A DNA stretch of 64,000 bases from Caulobacter sp. FWC26 (GTDB lineage: Bacteria; Pseudomonadota; Alphaproteobacteria; Caulobacterales; Caulobacteraceae), in contig NZ_CP033875.1 of the NCBI RefSeq assembly GCF_002742645.2, forward strand, positions 1,590,001-1,654,000. The letters run 5' to 3'. Under the pieces are notes generated by a model, which was not told where the DNA came from, ran no database searches, and was given only the letters and a program-made list of their open reading frames with translations. Position numbers and translations under genes: made by a program. This document shows, one piece after another, positions 20,655 through 29,225 of the stretch. Every line of letters starts with the position of its first letter. Position 1 is the first letter of the stretch.

Positions 20655-21689
20655 ATGGCCGTGGACGCTCCGGCGCAGAGCCTGGGGCGCGGGATGCTCG
20701 CGCTCGCGCTCGTCGGCTATGTGGTTTGCGCTCTGGCCGGCTGGTGGTTGGCCCTCAGGCTGATCCCGGCCGAGCTGAGTGTGACCGTGCTCGGGCGCAC
20801 CCTGCACACGGCGTCGGCGCACGCCCATCTCAACAACATCTTCCTGGTGTTCTTGCTCCTGCCCACGGTTCTGGGCATCGAGGCCGCCGTCGTCGGCTGG
20901 TCCAAGAGCTCGCTGCGACAGCTGCTCTTCTCGCGCACGCCATCGCTGAACACCGATCTGACTGTGTTCGTGTTGGGCCAGGGCCACGTCCTGGACATCG
21001 TCGGCCGGGTTCTGATGCTTGGCGCCTCGATGATCTCGGGCGCATGGGTTCACGAGGCCATTCGGGTCCGAACCGGGCTGGATCTGGGGCCGCCCGCCCT
21101 GCCGTTCGTGCTGCAGTTGCCCTTCTACTTCGCGATCTACAGCTTCTTCGACTACTGGACCCACCGGATCGACCACACGAAGAACTTCTGGCCGCTACAT
21201 CGCTATCACCATTCGGCCGAGGACTTCGCCGTGGTGACCTCCGTGCGGCAACATCCGGCGGCCTTCACGGCGGTGTTCGTCGTCAATCTGCCGCTGGCCG
21301 TGCTGGGCGCGCCGCCGGACGTGATGATCTATGTGAACGTGCTGGTGATCGCGATCGGCTTTCTGGTTCACTCCAAGATCGACGCCGACTGGGGCTGGGT
21401 CGGGCGCTGGCTCATCCAATCCCCCAACCACCACCGAGCCCACCACAAGCTCGACATGACCCATCCGACGGGCCACTTCGCCGTCGCGCCGATCTGGGAC
21501 CGTCTTTTCGGCACCTGGTACGAGGACAAGCCCGATCCGAACCTGGCGATCGGCGTCGATACGCCCTACCGCCACGGAGTCTTCGTGCCGCGCGACATGG
21601 CGCGGGACTATGCGCACTTCTGGCTCGGCTGGCTGGGCCGTCCCAACGACGGCCCCAACTCCGACTTTGGGATCTTCCGCCGGCGCTAG
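20655..21689 (+). CDS. Sterol desaturase / fatty acid hydroxylase family membrane enzyme
   Basis: A 344-residue membrane-bound di-iron oxygenase. The histidine clusters of the superfamily are visible: HRIDH, HRYHHSAED, then HSKID and HHRAHHK. There are at least four hydrophobic segments, two in the first 110 residues. I chose the ATG of MAVDAPAQSLG with an AAGG 10 bases upstream; the frame is open from 20520, and a GTG at 20615 is another possibility. Known members hydroxylate or desaturate sterols, fatty acids or carotenoids at the inner membrane. Because this genome makes sphingolipids a few kilobases away, ceramide chain hydroxylation is a thinkable but unsupported role. Confidence 0.85.
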   Translation: MAVDAPAQSLGRGMLALALVGYVVCALAGWWLALRLIPAELSVTVLGRTLHTASAHAHLNNIFLVFLLLPTVLGIEAAVVGWSKSSLRQLLFSRTPSLNTDLTVFVLGQGHVLDIVGRVLMLGASMISGAWVHEAIRVRTGLDLGPPALPFVLQLPFYFAIYSFFDYWTHRIDHTKNFWPLHRYHHSAEDFAVVTSVRQHPAAFTAVFVVNLPLAVLGAPPDVMIYVNVLVIAIGFLVHSKIDADWGWVGRWLIQSPNHHRAHHKLDMTHPTGHFAVAPIWDRLFGTWYEDKPDPNLAIGVDTPYRHGVFVPRDMARDYAHFWLGWLGRPNDGPNSDFGIFRRR

Positions 21690-21698
21690 GGCCCTTTC

Positions 21699-21720
21699 CG
21701 ATCCGATAGGCGTTCGAGAA
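21699..21720. repeat. Intergenic repeat element, short copy
   Basis: CGATCCGATAGGCGT followed directly by TCGAGAA, 22 bases, matching the element at 15418-15449 minus its 10-base insert. It sits between the convergent hydroxylase and UDP-xylose synthase genes, inside an imperfect hairpin (CTAGGGCCCTT ... AAGGCTCTAG, 21687-21727) that may terminate transcription from both sides. Confidence 0.5.
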
Positions 21721-21724
21721 GGCT

Positions 21725-22672
21725 CTAGGCGGCTTTCAACAGGCCGTCGAAATACTCGATGGTCTTCATCAAGCCGACGTTCAACGGCGCGGTAGGCGTC
21801 CAGTCGAGAACCTGCTTGGCCAGGGTGATGTCCGGCTGACGCTGGCGCGGATCGTCTGAGGGCAGGGGGCGATGAACGATCGCCGAGCGGCTGCCGGTCA
21901 GTTCCAGAACCAGTTCGGCGAGCTGCTTCATCGTAAACTCGACGGGATTGCCCAGGTTGATCGGACCGGTCACCTCGTCACCGGTGTCCATCAGGCGGAT
22001 CAAGCCCTCGACCAGGTCGTCGACATAACAGAACGACCGAGTCTGATTGCCGTCACCATACAGGGTGATGTCCTCGCCCTTCAGCGCCTGAACAATGAAG
22101 TTCGAGACCACGCGCCCGTCGTTCGGATGCATCCGGGGGCCATAGGTGTTGAAGATCCGCGCCACCTTGATGCGCAGCTTGTGCTGGCGCCAGTAGTCGA
22201 AGAACAGGGTCTCGGCGCAGCGCTTGCCCTCGTCGTAGCACGAGCGCAGGCCGATCGGATTGACGTTGCCCCAGTAGCTTTCGACCTGCGGGTGGATGGT
22301 CGGATCGCCATAAACTTCCGAAGTCGAGGCCTGGAGGATCTTAGCCTTCACCCGCTTGGCCAACCCCAGCATGTTGATGGCGCCGTGGACGCTGGTCTTG
22401 GTCGTCTGAACCGGGTCGAACTGGTAGTGAACCGGGCTGGCGGGGCAGGCCAGATTGTAGATCTGGTCGACCTCGACATAGAGCGGCATGGTCACGTCGT
22501 GGCGTAGCAGCTCAAAGCGCGGGTTCGACAGGTTCTGCGCCACGTTCAGGCGCGAGCCGGTATAATAGTTATCGACGCAGAGGACCTCGGCGCCTGTTTC
22601 CAGCAGGCGATCGCAGAGATGCGAGCCCACGAAGCCCGCGCCGCCGGTGACCAGGATTCTCCGCGTGTGCAT
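21725..22672 (-). CDS. UDP-glucuronate decarboxylase (UDP-xylose synthase type)
   Basis: A 315-residue extended short-chain dehydrogenase with the Rossmann motif [11 protein letters not shown], the UXS family segment [20 protein letters not shown], catalytic Ser/Tyr/Lys in STSEVYGDP and [10 protein letters not shown], and the substrate loop [20 protein letters not shown]. These make UDP-glucuronate decarboxylase (UDP-xylose synthase) the best call; product UDP-xylose would feed surface polysaccharide. Other sugar-nucleotide epimerases are less likely because of the PASPxHYQ signature. It is transcribed alone, divergent from the ABC transporter operon. Confidence 0.88.
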   Translation of the reverse strand: MHTRRILVTGGAGFVGSHLCDRLLETGAEVLCVDNYYTGSRLNVAQNLSNPRFELLRHDVTMPLYVEVDQIYNLACPASPVHYQFDPVQTTKTSVHGAINMLGLAKRVKAKILQASTSEVYGDPTIHPQVESYWGNVNPIGLRSCYDEGKRCAETLFFDYWRQHKLRIKVARIFNTYGPRMHPNDGRVVSNFIVQALKGEDITLYGDGNQTRSFCYVDDLVEGLIRLMDTGDEVTGPINLGNPVEFTMKQLAELVLELTGSRSAIVHRPLPSDDPRQRQPDITLAKQVLDWTPTAPLNVGLMKTIEYFDGLLKAA

Positions 22673-22767
22673 CGGCCAACCCGCCTCCCAGGGACTCAGC
22701 TCTCGCGACCTTTATAGCCGGGCCTAGTCCAGGACTGCCACCGCGCCATGTGACGCGGTGGGCGCGG

Positions 22768-22781
22768 GTGACGTTTGTCAT
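22768..22781. promoter_or_regulatory. Operator candidate GTGACGTTTGTCAT
   Basis: Inverted repeat with the same core as 15370-15385, here 77 bp before the ABC ATPase start. Two further GTGACG half-sites lie at 22750-22755 and 22791-22796, so the region has three GTGACG copies in the same orientation. Autoregulation by the operon's own response regulator is a reasonable guess. Confidence 0.5.
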
Positions 22782-22857
22782 ATCCAGCGCGTGACGCCCG
22801 GCACTGATGGCGGACCTCGCGTTCGGCGATCTTGGTTCCACAGAGACGGAGCCGACC

Positions 22858-23793
22858 ATGTCACCCCAATCCCCCCAGCCGCCGATCGCGATCCTCAGCA
22901 AGGTTCTCAAACGTCGGGGCGCGACCCTGGCGTTGAACGGCCTGGATCTGGCCATCCGACCCGGCCAATGCGTGGCCCTGCTGGGGCCGAACGGCGCGGG
23001 CAAGAGCACCAGCGTCGCCCTGTTGACCGGACGGCTGCGTCCCGATGCCGGCGAGGCGTTCCTGTTCGGCGGAGACCCTCGGACCCTGGCGGGTCGTGGT
23101 CGCATGGGCGTGATGCTGCAGACCGCCGGACTGCCCAATACGCTGAGCGTCCGCGAACAGATCGACCTCTTCCGAGGCTACTATCGCAAGCCGCGCCCCC
23201 TGGAAGAGATCGTCGAGCTGGCGGGTCTGGAGGGGCTGGAGCGTCGTCGCTGCGGGGCGCTGTCCGGCGGGCAGCAACGCCGGGTGCAGTTCGCCCTGGC
23301 CATCTCCGGACGTCCCGACTTCCTGGTGCTGGACGAGCCGACGACGGGCATGGACATCGACGCGCGCCGCGCGCTCTGGAGCGCCGTGCGGTCTGAAATC
23401 GGGCGGGGCGCGGCGGTGCTGCTCACCACCCACCATCTCGACGAGGCTGAGGCCCTGGCTGATCGCATCGTGGTCATCGACCACGGCCAGGTGATCGCCG
23501 ACGGCACGCCCGAAGCCATCAAGGCCCGCGTTTCGGGCGTGGCGATCCGCTGTCGGACGCGTCTTTCGGACGCGGAGCTTGCGTCTCTTGCACGGGTCAC
23601 CGGCCTCAGCCGAGACGGCGGCAAGGTCACGCTGCTGACCACCTCTGCCCCTGCCACCCTGCGCGAACTGCTCGCCCGTGATGAGACCGTCGACGACCTG
23701 ACCGTTTCGGGCGCGTCGCTAGAAGACGCTGTCACCCGCCTTGTCCAAGCCGGCCAAGCGGCCGCCCATCAACGCCAACCCGAGGTCGCCTGA
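22858..23793 (+). CDS. ABC-2 type exporter, ATP-binding protein
   Basis: A 311-residue ATPase. Walker A GPNGAGKST, Q-loop in VMLQTAGLPN, signature LSGGQQRR, Walker B FLVLDEPTTG and switch His in LTTHHLDEAEAL are all present. I chose MSPQSPQ with GGAG seven bases upstream, not the longer in-frame start at 22807. The C-terminal ~80 residues form the extra domain common in drug, antibiotic and lipid exporters. The permease follows directly, then the DesK/DesR-like pair: an export module with its own sensor, as in Bacillus-type antibiotic-response or membrane-fluidity systems. Confidence 0.93.
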   Translation: MSPQSPQPPIAILSKVLKRRGATLALNGLDLAIRPGQCVALLGPNGAGKSTSVALLTGRLRPDAGEAFLFGGDPRTLAGRGRMGVMLQTAGLPNTLSVREQIDLFRGYYRKPRPLEEIVELAGLEGLERRRCGALSGGQQRRVQFALAISGRPDFLVLDEPTTGMDIDARRALWSAVRSEIGRGAAVLLTTHHLDEAEALADRIVVIDHGQVIADGTPEAIKARVSGVAIRCRTRLSDAELASLARVTGLSRDGGKVTLLTTSAPATLRELLARDETVDDLTVSGASLEDAVTRLVQAGQAAAHQRQPEVA

Positions 23794-23794
23794 G

Positions 23795-24532
23795 ATGCAC
23801 ACCCTAGCCGTCTACGTCCGTGAAGCCCGCGCCCAGGTCCTGGCCACTTGGCGCACGCCGCAATTCATGATCCCCAGCGTCATACTGCCCCTGCTTTTCT
23901 ACGGCTTGATGGGGCTGGGTCTCAGCAAGGGGCGTGAGCCCGTCGCCCACATGATGCTGGCCAACTACGTGATCTTCGCCGCCATCGCGCCGGCGATGTT
24001 CGGCTTCGGGGCCGCCGTCGCGGCGGAGCGCGAGGCCAAGCTGGTTGAGCTCAAGCAGATCGCACCCTTGCCGGCTGGGGGCTACCTGGCCGGTCGCCTG
24101 GCCGCCGCGCTGGCGCTGGTCGCCGTGGCGATCGGGTTGCTGGGCGGTCTGGCCTATTTCGGGGGCGTGAAGATGGACGCCTGGCGCTGGGTCGCGACGC
24201 TGGGACTTGGCCTCTGCTCGGCTGTTCCCTTCGCGCTGATCGGCCTGAACCTTGGCCTGCGCATGGGCTCTCAGGGCGCCACGGCGCTGACCAATCTTCT
24301 GTTTCTGTGCTTCAGTCTGTTCGGCGGCCTGTGGATCCCGCTTCAGGCGATGCCCGCCTGGTTCGGCAAGATCGCCCAATTCACGCCGTCGTACCATTTC
24401 GGCCAGCTGTCGCAGATGCTTTCGGGCATGCAGCCGGTGACCGATGTCGAGCGCCATGTCTCGATACTTGTCGCCATGAGCTTGGCGGCCCTGATCGGGG
24501 CCTGGGCGGCGTGGCGGCGACAGGCGGCTTGA
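23795..24532 (+). CDS. ABC-2 type exporter, permease
   Basis: A 245-residue integral membrane protein with six predicted helices, matching the ABC-2 membrane family. The start MHTLAVYVREARAQ follows the ATPase stop by one base (TGAGATG), so translation is coupled. The ABC-2 type segments are visible: a cytoplasmic helix WRTPQFMIPSVILPLLF, then AAEREAKLVELKQIAPLPAGGYLAGR, and the late LWIPLQAMPAWFGKIAQFTP. The transported compound is unknown. Confidence 0.9.
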   Translation: MHTLAVYVREARAQVLATWRTPQFMIPSVILPLLFYGLMGLGLSKGREPVAHMMLANYVIFAAIAPAMFGFGAAVAAEREAKLVELKQIAPLPAGGYLAGRLAAALALVAVAIGLLGGLAYFGGVKMDAWRWVATLGLGLCSAVPFALIGLNLGLRMGSQGATALTNLLFLCFSLFGGLWIPLQAMPAWFGKIAQFTPSYHFGQLSQMLSGMQPVTDVERHVSILVAMSLAALIGAWAAWRRQAA

Positions 24533-24534
24533 CC

Positions 24535-25713
24535 ATGACGAAGGGCGCGCGCGAGATCGCCGACATGAACAAGGACAACAAGTCCAGAAACACGTCCGGG
24601 ACCGGCGCGCCCGATCCCCATGCCCCGGTCGCCGGCGAGTCTTTCGTCCGGCGACACTGGAGCCTCGTGTTCCTGGTCTATCTGCCGTTCTACTTCATCT
24701 CTTGGCTTTATCGCCGGCCAGAGACGCTTGAAGTGGTTGCGTCGCTAGCCGGGCTGGTTGTCTTTCTGGGACTGTTCGCGAGCATCCATATTCGCAAGGG
24801 GCCACCTCGGCTGTGGCAGGTTCTGGCCATCTTCGCCGTCGGCATGGCCTTGTCACCATTCAAGTCGACCTGGAGCGTCTACACGATCTACGCCATGGCT
24901 TACGGCGCCCGTCTGGCGCCTCGGCGAATGGCCCTGCGCATGCTGATTGGCATGGAGGTCGTGGTTCTCTTGATTGGCGTGTTGTTCCTTCGGGACGCGT
25001 GGCCGATCTGGACCTCGGGGCTGTTGTTCGGCGCCATCACCGGGTTCGCCACCCTGATGCAGGCCGATATCGAGCGGAAGAACGAGGCCCTGGCCATCGC
25101 GCATGAGGAGGTCCGCGCCTTGGCCAGCACCGCCGAGCGTGAGCGGATTTCGCGAGATCTCCACGACCTTCTCGGTCACACTCTGACCCTGGTGGCGGTG
25201 AAGGCCGAGTTGGCGGCTCGGCTGGTCAGCCGCGACCCCGCGGCGGCTGAACGTGAGATGCAGGCGGTGGCCGCCACCGCCCGTGAAGCGCTCTCGGAAG
25301 TCCGCACCGCTGTTGTCGGGATGAAGGGGGCCTCCATCGCCTTCGAGCTGGACAAGGCCCGGCAAGCCCTGGCCGCGGCCGGCGTCGAGGCGACCGTTTC
25401 GGCGCTGACGGCCGATGGTCATCCTGGGCAAGAGGCGGTTCTGGCGATGGCCTTGCGCGAGGGAGTGACCAACGTGATCCGCCACGCGGGCGCTTCGCGC
25501 TGTGAGATCAGCCTGTCGCCCAGCGCTTCGGCACTTGTGCTCACCATTGTCGATAACGGTCCGGGCGCACGACTCGTCGAGGGCTCGGGTCTGAAGGGCA
25601 TGCGCTCACGCCTGACCGCCATCGGCGGGACCCTTGAGGTCAAATCCGACAAGGCCGGCACGCGCCTTGTCGCCACGGCGCCGCTGCGCGCCCAAGGGGA
25701 GGGCGTGTCTTGA
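24535..25713 (+). CDS. DesK-like sensor histidine kinase
   Basis: A 392-residue kinase of the NarL/DesK group. Residues 42-175 contain five or six hydrophobic helices with almost no periplasmic loop, as in DesK, which senses membrane state. The phosphoacceptor is His210 in SRDLHDLLGHTL (HisKA_3 type), followed by an ATPase domain with EGVTNVIRHA (N box) and DNGPG / GSGLKGMRSRL (G boxes). The ATG is three bases after the permease stop. The next gene starts inside its stop codon. Signal probably membrane stress or an exporter substrate; this is inferred from architecture and context. Confidence 0.9.
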   Translation: MTKGAREIADMNKDNKSRNTSGTGAPDPHAPVAGESFVRRHWSLVFLVYLPFYFISWLYRRPETLEVVASLAGLVVFLGLFASIHIRKGPPRLWQVLAIFAVGMALSPFKSTWSVYTIYAMAYGARLAPRRMALRMLIGMEVVVLLIGVLFLRDAWPIWTSGLLFGAITGFATLMQADIERKNEALAIAHEEVRALASTAERERISRDLHDLLGHTLTLVAVKAELAARLVSRDPAAAEREMQAVAATAREALSEVRTAVVGMKGASIAFELDKARQALAAAGVEATVSALTADGHPGQEAVLAMALREGVTNVIRHAGASRCEISLSPSASALVLTIVDNGPGARLVEGSGLKGMRSRLTAIGGTLEVKSDKAGTRLVATAPLRAQGEGVS

Positions 25714-26315
25714 TCCGCGTCGTCATCGCCGAAGACCAGAAGATGGTCCTGGGAGCCCTCAGCGCCCTGCTCGAAATGGAAGGCGACATCCAGGTTGTCG
25801 GCCGCGCGCCCGACGGCGCCGTGGCGCTGGACCTTGTCCGCGCTGAGAAGCCGGACGTTCTGATCTCCGACATCGAAATGCCCCACCTGACAGGGATCGA
25901 CGTCGCCGCGCGCCTCAAGGCCGACGGCGCCAGCACGCGCGTACTGATCGTTACCACCTTCGGCCGGCCCGGTTATCTGCGTCGGGCGATGGAGGCGGGC
26001 GTGAAGGGCTATCTCCTCAAGGACGGCCCTAGCAGCGTGCTGGCGGCGGCGGTCCGGACCATCGCCGCCGGCGGACGGGCCATCGCGCCGGAATTGTCCG
26101 AAGCGGTGTGGGACGCCGAGCCAGATCCCCTGACCGACCGCGAACGCGAGATCCTGCGGCTGGCCGAGGAGGGCCGCTCCAACAAGGACATCGCCGACGT
26201 GCTCGATCTCTCACCCGGCACGGTGCGCAACTATCTGTCGGAGGCGGCGCAGAAGCTTGGCGCGGCGAACCGTGTGGAGGCGGGGCGTATCGCGCGATCG
26301 AATGGTTGGCTGTAG
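25710..26315 (+). CDS. NarL/DesR-like response regulator
   Basis: A 201-residue regulator. It starts at a TTG that overlaps the kinase stop (TTGA). Receiver domain: acidic pocket Glu8-Asp9, phosphoacceptor Asp54 in LISDIEMP, conserved Thr in IVTTF and Lys in YLLKDG. C-terminal LuxR-type helix-turn-helix: LTDREREILRLAEEGRSNKD and GTVRNYLSEAAQKLG. It is the output half of the DesKR-like system of this operon and could bind the palindrome at 22768-22781 and its match at 15370-15385. Confidence 0.93.
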   Translation: MIRVVIAEDQKMVLGALSALLEMEGDIQVVGRAPDGAVALDLVRAEKPDVLISDIEMPHLTGIDVAARLKADGASTRVLIVTTFGRPGYLRRAMEAGVKGYLLKDGPSSVLAAAVRTIAAGGRAIAPELSEAVWDAEPDPLTDREREILRLAEEGRSNKDIADVLDLSPGTVRNYLSEAAQKLGAANRVEAGRIARSNGWL

Positions 26316-26324
26316 CTTGGCGGA

Positions 26325-27470
26325 ATGATCGTTTCTTCGACCACGGACTTTCGCGAAGCCGCGCGCCGCCGGCTGCCGCGCTTTCTGTTCGACTATATCG
26401 ACGGCGGCGCCTACGCCGAGCGGACGATGGCGCGCAATATCTCCGACCTTGCCGACATCGCGCTTCGTCAACGGGTCTTGAAAGACGTCTCGGCAGTCGA
26501 TCCGTCCACCACTCTGTTCGGCGTCCATCAGGCCTTGCCGGTCGCCCTGGCGCCGATCGGGCTGACGGGCATGTACGCCCGCCGGGGTGAGTGTCAGGCG
26601 GCGCGGGCGGCGGCGGCCAAGGGCGTGCCGTTTTGCCTGTCCACCGTTTCGGTCTGCGATGTCGACGAGGTGCGCGCAGCCTCGCCTGCGCCGTTCTGGT
26701 TCCAGCTCTATGTGCTGCGAGACCGGGCCTTCATGCGCGATCTTCTGGCCCGCGCCAGCGCCGCGGGCGCGACCACGCTGGTCTTCACCGTCGACATGCC
26801 CGTGCCTGGCGCCCGCTATCGCGACGCGCATTCGGGCATGTCGGGGCCTTACGCCCCCGCGCGGCGCCTTCTTCAGGCGGCTTTGAAGCCAGGGTGGGCC
26901 TGGGAGGTTGGCGTGATGGGCCATCCTCACCGGCTCGGCAACGTCGCTCCCGCTCTGGGGCGAGCGTCGGGCCTGCAAGACTTCATGGGCTGGCTGGGCG
27001 CCAACTTCGACCCATCGATTCAATGGTCGGACCTGGCGTGGATCCGTGATGCGTGGAAGGGCCCTCTGGTCATCAAGGGCGTGCTCGACCCCGAAGACGC
27101 CAAGGCCGCCGCCGATATCGGAGCGGACGGCGTGGTTGTCTCTAACCATGGCGGCCGCCAGCTTGATGGCGTCCTCTCCAGCGCCCGCGCCTTGCCCGCC
27201 ATCGCTGATGCGGTCGGCGATCGTCTGACCGTTCTGGCCGACGGCGGCGTTCGATCGGGCCTTGATGTGGTTCGGATGCTGGCCCTTGGCGCGAAGGGCG
27301 TCCTGATCGGTCGCGCCTATGCCTACGCCCTGGCCGCCAGCGGCGAAGCCGGCGTGACCCAACTCCTTGAGTTGATCGACAAGGAGATGCGGGTCGCCAT
27401 GGCGCTGACGGGCGTGCGCGCGGTCTCCCAGATCAACAGCACGGTCCTCGCCGCGCCCCCGCAACGCTGA
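26325..27470 (+). CDS. lldD: L-lactate dehydrogenase (FMN-dependent alpha-hydroxy acid oxidase family)
   Basis: A 381-residue FMN enzyme that oxidises L-lactate to pyruvate and passes electrons to the respiratory chain at the membrane. Features: [11 protein letters not shown] near the N-terminus, [31 protein letters not shown], and the catalytic His/Arg in [13 protein letters not shown], then [29 protein letters not shown]. Length fits LldD (about 380-396). Other (S)-2-hydroxy-acid oxidases such as mandelate or glycolate types cannot be fully excluded. It begins 9 bases after the response regulator gene, so it may be transcribed with the operon before it. Confidence 0.85.
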   Translation: MIVSSTTDFREAARRRLPRFLFDYIDGGAYAERTMARNISDLADIALRQRVLKDVSAVDPSTTLFGVHQALPVALAPIGLTGMYARRGECQAARAAAAKGVPFCLSTVSVCDVDEVRAASPAPFWFQLYVLRDRAFMRDLLARASAAGATTLVFTVDMPVPGARYRDAHSGMSGPYAPARRLLQAALKPGWAWEVGVMGHPHRLGNVAPALGRASGLQDFMGWLGANFDPSIQWSDLAWIRDAWKGPLVIKGVLDPEDAKAAADIGADGVVVSNHGGRQLDGVLSSARALPAIADAVGDRLTVLADGGVRSGLDVVRMLALGAKGVLIGRAYAYALAASGEAGVTQLLELIDKEMRVAMALTGVRAVSQINSTVLAAPPQR

Positions 27471-27656
27471 AGAAAGAGGGGCCTAGGGCCTCCACGCGAG
27501 CGCAGCGACCGTAGCCGATGGGTCGCGTTGCTGGAAAATCGCCGTTAGGGGCTTGCGTCGCGGCGTCGCGATCGGTTCTTGGCGGTCCGCGAAGACTTGC
27601 CGAGAGGCGGGTTCGTGCTCAGTTATGCGGTCGCGACCGCCGGGCCGCGGTCCAAC

Positions 27657-27702
27657 GATTCCAGACGGGGCGAGTGAGGCCCCGATTCCAGCGAGATTCC
27701 AG
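27657..27702. repeat. Three GATTCCAG repeats carrying GANTC (CcrM) sites
   Basis: GATTCCAG occurs at 27657-27664, 27684-27691 and 27695-27702, just before the nucleotidyltransferase start at 27709. Each contains GATTC, a target of the cell-cycle methylase CcrM. Between the first two is a small hairpin GGGGC ... GCCCC (27667-27683). The cluster may place the gene under methylation-dependent control; the rest of 27471-27708 shows no gene. Confidence 0.55.
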
Positions 27703-27708
27703 AACATC

Positions 27709-28470
27709 ATGCAGCCGGTAAAGACCCTCATTCTCAGCGCTGGTCAGGGCAAGCGACTGTCGCCTCTGACCGACGACCGGCCCAAGTGCCTGGTCGAGCT
27801 GGCCGGTCGCTCCGTGCTGGAATGGCAGTTGCGCCATCTGCATCAGGCTGGCGTGACCGAGGCGGTGGTGGTGACCGGCTTCCGCAGCGATCTGGTCGAG
27901 GCCGAGGTCGCGCGGCTGACTATGCCGGGCCTGAACGTGCGCACGCTCTACAACCCGTTCTACAGCGTCACCGACAACCTCGCGACCTGCTGGCTGGCCC
28001 GGGAAGAGATGCGCGGCGGGCCGTTCATGATCCTCAACGGCGACACCTTGTTCGAGCCGGCGATCGCCGAGCGCCTGATCAGCGCGCCGGACGCCCCAAT
28101 CACGGTCACCGTCGACCGCAAAGCGGGCGGCTATGACGCCGACGACATGAAGGTGCTGACCGACGGCGACGCTCTGCGCGCCATCGGCAAGACGATCACG
28201 GAGTACGACGCCGAGTCGATCGGCTTCCTGCGCTTCAACATCGAGGGCTCGGCCCTGTTCGTGAAGACGCTGGAAGCGATCATGCGGACGCCCGAGGGCC
28301 TGAAGCGCTGGTACCTGAGCGTGATCAACGAGATCGCCCAGAACCATGACGTGGTGCGCGTGCGGTCGATCGAAGGCCTGGACTGGGCCGAGATGGACTT
28401 CCCGGAAGACCTCGTCCGCAATCGCGCCCTGACGGCGCAGTGGGCCGCCAAGGAGGCCGAGGCCGTTTAG
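27709..28470 (+). CDS. cpgD: LicC-like nucleotidyltransferase, probable phosphoglycerate cytidylyltransferase
   Basis: A 253-residue sugar-nucleotide-type transferase. The start is MQPVKTLILSAGQGKRL; the open frame begins further upstream but the family N-terminus is here. Signature SAGQGKRLSPLTDDRPKCLVE, metal-binding MILNGDTLF, and the late WAEMDFPEDL are visible and are most like CTP:phosphocholine or inositol-1-phosphate cytidylyltransferases. In this locus it would activate 3-phosphoglycerate as its CDP derivative for ceramide (di)phosphoglycerate synthesis. I recall a Caulobacter report naming such a gene cpgD; I could not check it here. It converges with the second nucleotidyltransferase with a 4-base overlap. 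Confidence 0.75.
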   Translation: MQPVKTLILSAGQGKRLSPLTDDRPKCLVELAGRSVLEWQLRHLHQAGVTEAVVVTGFRSDLVEAEVARLTMPGLNVRTLYNPFYSVTDNLATCWLAREEMRGGPFMILNGDTLFEPAIAERLISAPDAPITVTVDRKAGGYDADDMKVLTDGDALRAIGKTITEYDAESIGFLRFNIEGSALFVKTLEAIMRTPEGLKRWYLSVINEIAQNHDVVRVRSIEGLDWAEMDFPEDLVRNRALTAQWAAKEAEAV

Positions 28471-29225
28471 GCCTCGCCCACCAGTTCACGAACCAAATCA
28501 AGGTCGGACGGCTTGTCGACATCGACGGCCGCGAGACCGTCTTGCGCCCGCACGGCGGCGGCCTTGACGTCGGCTAGGGCGCCCAGCCGCGCCACGGCCT
28601 GGTCCAGGGTCAGCAGCCCGAGCGCGTAGCGGATCAAGAAGCTCGGCCCCAGCATCGCGGCGATCTTCCACGGCTGCTTGCGCAGGGCCTCGACTTTGCG
28701 CCAGAGCGTGACCACCCCCATCGCCCGCTCGTCCCGCAGCAGGAACAGATTGCAGCCCGAATAGCGCCCGTCGCGGAACTTAAGATAGGTGCGCTTGGTC
28801 TGCGGCGCGGCGGCCTGGACGCGCGCCTCGGGGGCCAGCAGCACTGCGACCTCGGCCCAGTCGGGCGTGTCGGCGAGGAATTGAGTGATCCACTCAGGCT
28901 TGAGCAGGGCGTGGTCCACCGTGGTGATCAGCAACGGAAAGCCCAACCGCCCAGCGGCGTCGGCGACGCTTTGGCTGGGGCCCTCGGCGGTAGGCAGCGC
29001 CACAGCGCGCGTTCCCGCCAGCGCGGCCTTGATCGTCTCATCGTTGGCGCTGACCCCGATCTTGGCGGCGCCGGCCGCTTCCACGGCGCCAAGCACCCGC
29101 GCCAGCAGGGTCTGGCCCTGCAGCACGATCAGGCCCTTGTGGGCGACGCCTGCATAGGCTGCGGCGGGATCGACTTCTCCGGGGCGCGACCCGGCCAGGA
29201 TCAGCGCCTTGAAAGGCTCGATCAC
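28467..29225 (-). CDS. MobA-like NTP transferase in the sphingolipid operon
   Basis: A 252-residue nucleotidyltransferase-fold protein. The N-terminus FKALILAGSRPGEVDPAA has the LAG(x)R loop but lacks the usual GxG-x-R-K spacing of sugar-nucleotide enzymes; ITTVDHALL matches the metal-binding LxxDxP region of MobA-like proteins. The final part, VDVDKPSDLDLV, is typical of MobA/IspD-like NTP transferases. It is the last gene of a five-gene minus-strand chain (HIT, LptF, LptG, ceramide synthase, this), overlapping the ceramide synthase gene by 4 bases. A role in making a head-group donor is inferred. Confidence 0.8.
   Translation of the reverse strand: MIEPFKALILAGSRPGEVDPAAAYAGVAHKGLIVLQGQTLLARVLGAVEAAGAAKIGVSANDETIKAALAGTRAVALPTAEGPSQSVADAAGRLGFPLLITTVDHALLKPEWITQFLADTPDWAEVAVLLAPEARVQAAAPQTKRTYLKFRDGRYSGCNLFLLRDERAMGVVTLWRKVEALRKQPWKIAAMLGPSFLIRYALGLLTLDQAVARLGALADVKAAAVRAQDGLAAVDVDKPSDLDLVRELVGEA

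Noticed and set aside
24307..24534. In-frame 76-codon extension of the DesK-like kinase
   Set aside because: It lies wholly within the permease gene in another frame; the ATG at 24535 fits the operon spacing.
26211..27464. Minus-strand open frame of about 417 codons
   Set aside because: Antisense to lldD, which has all family motifs.
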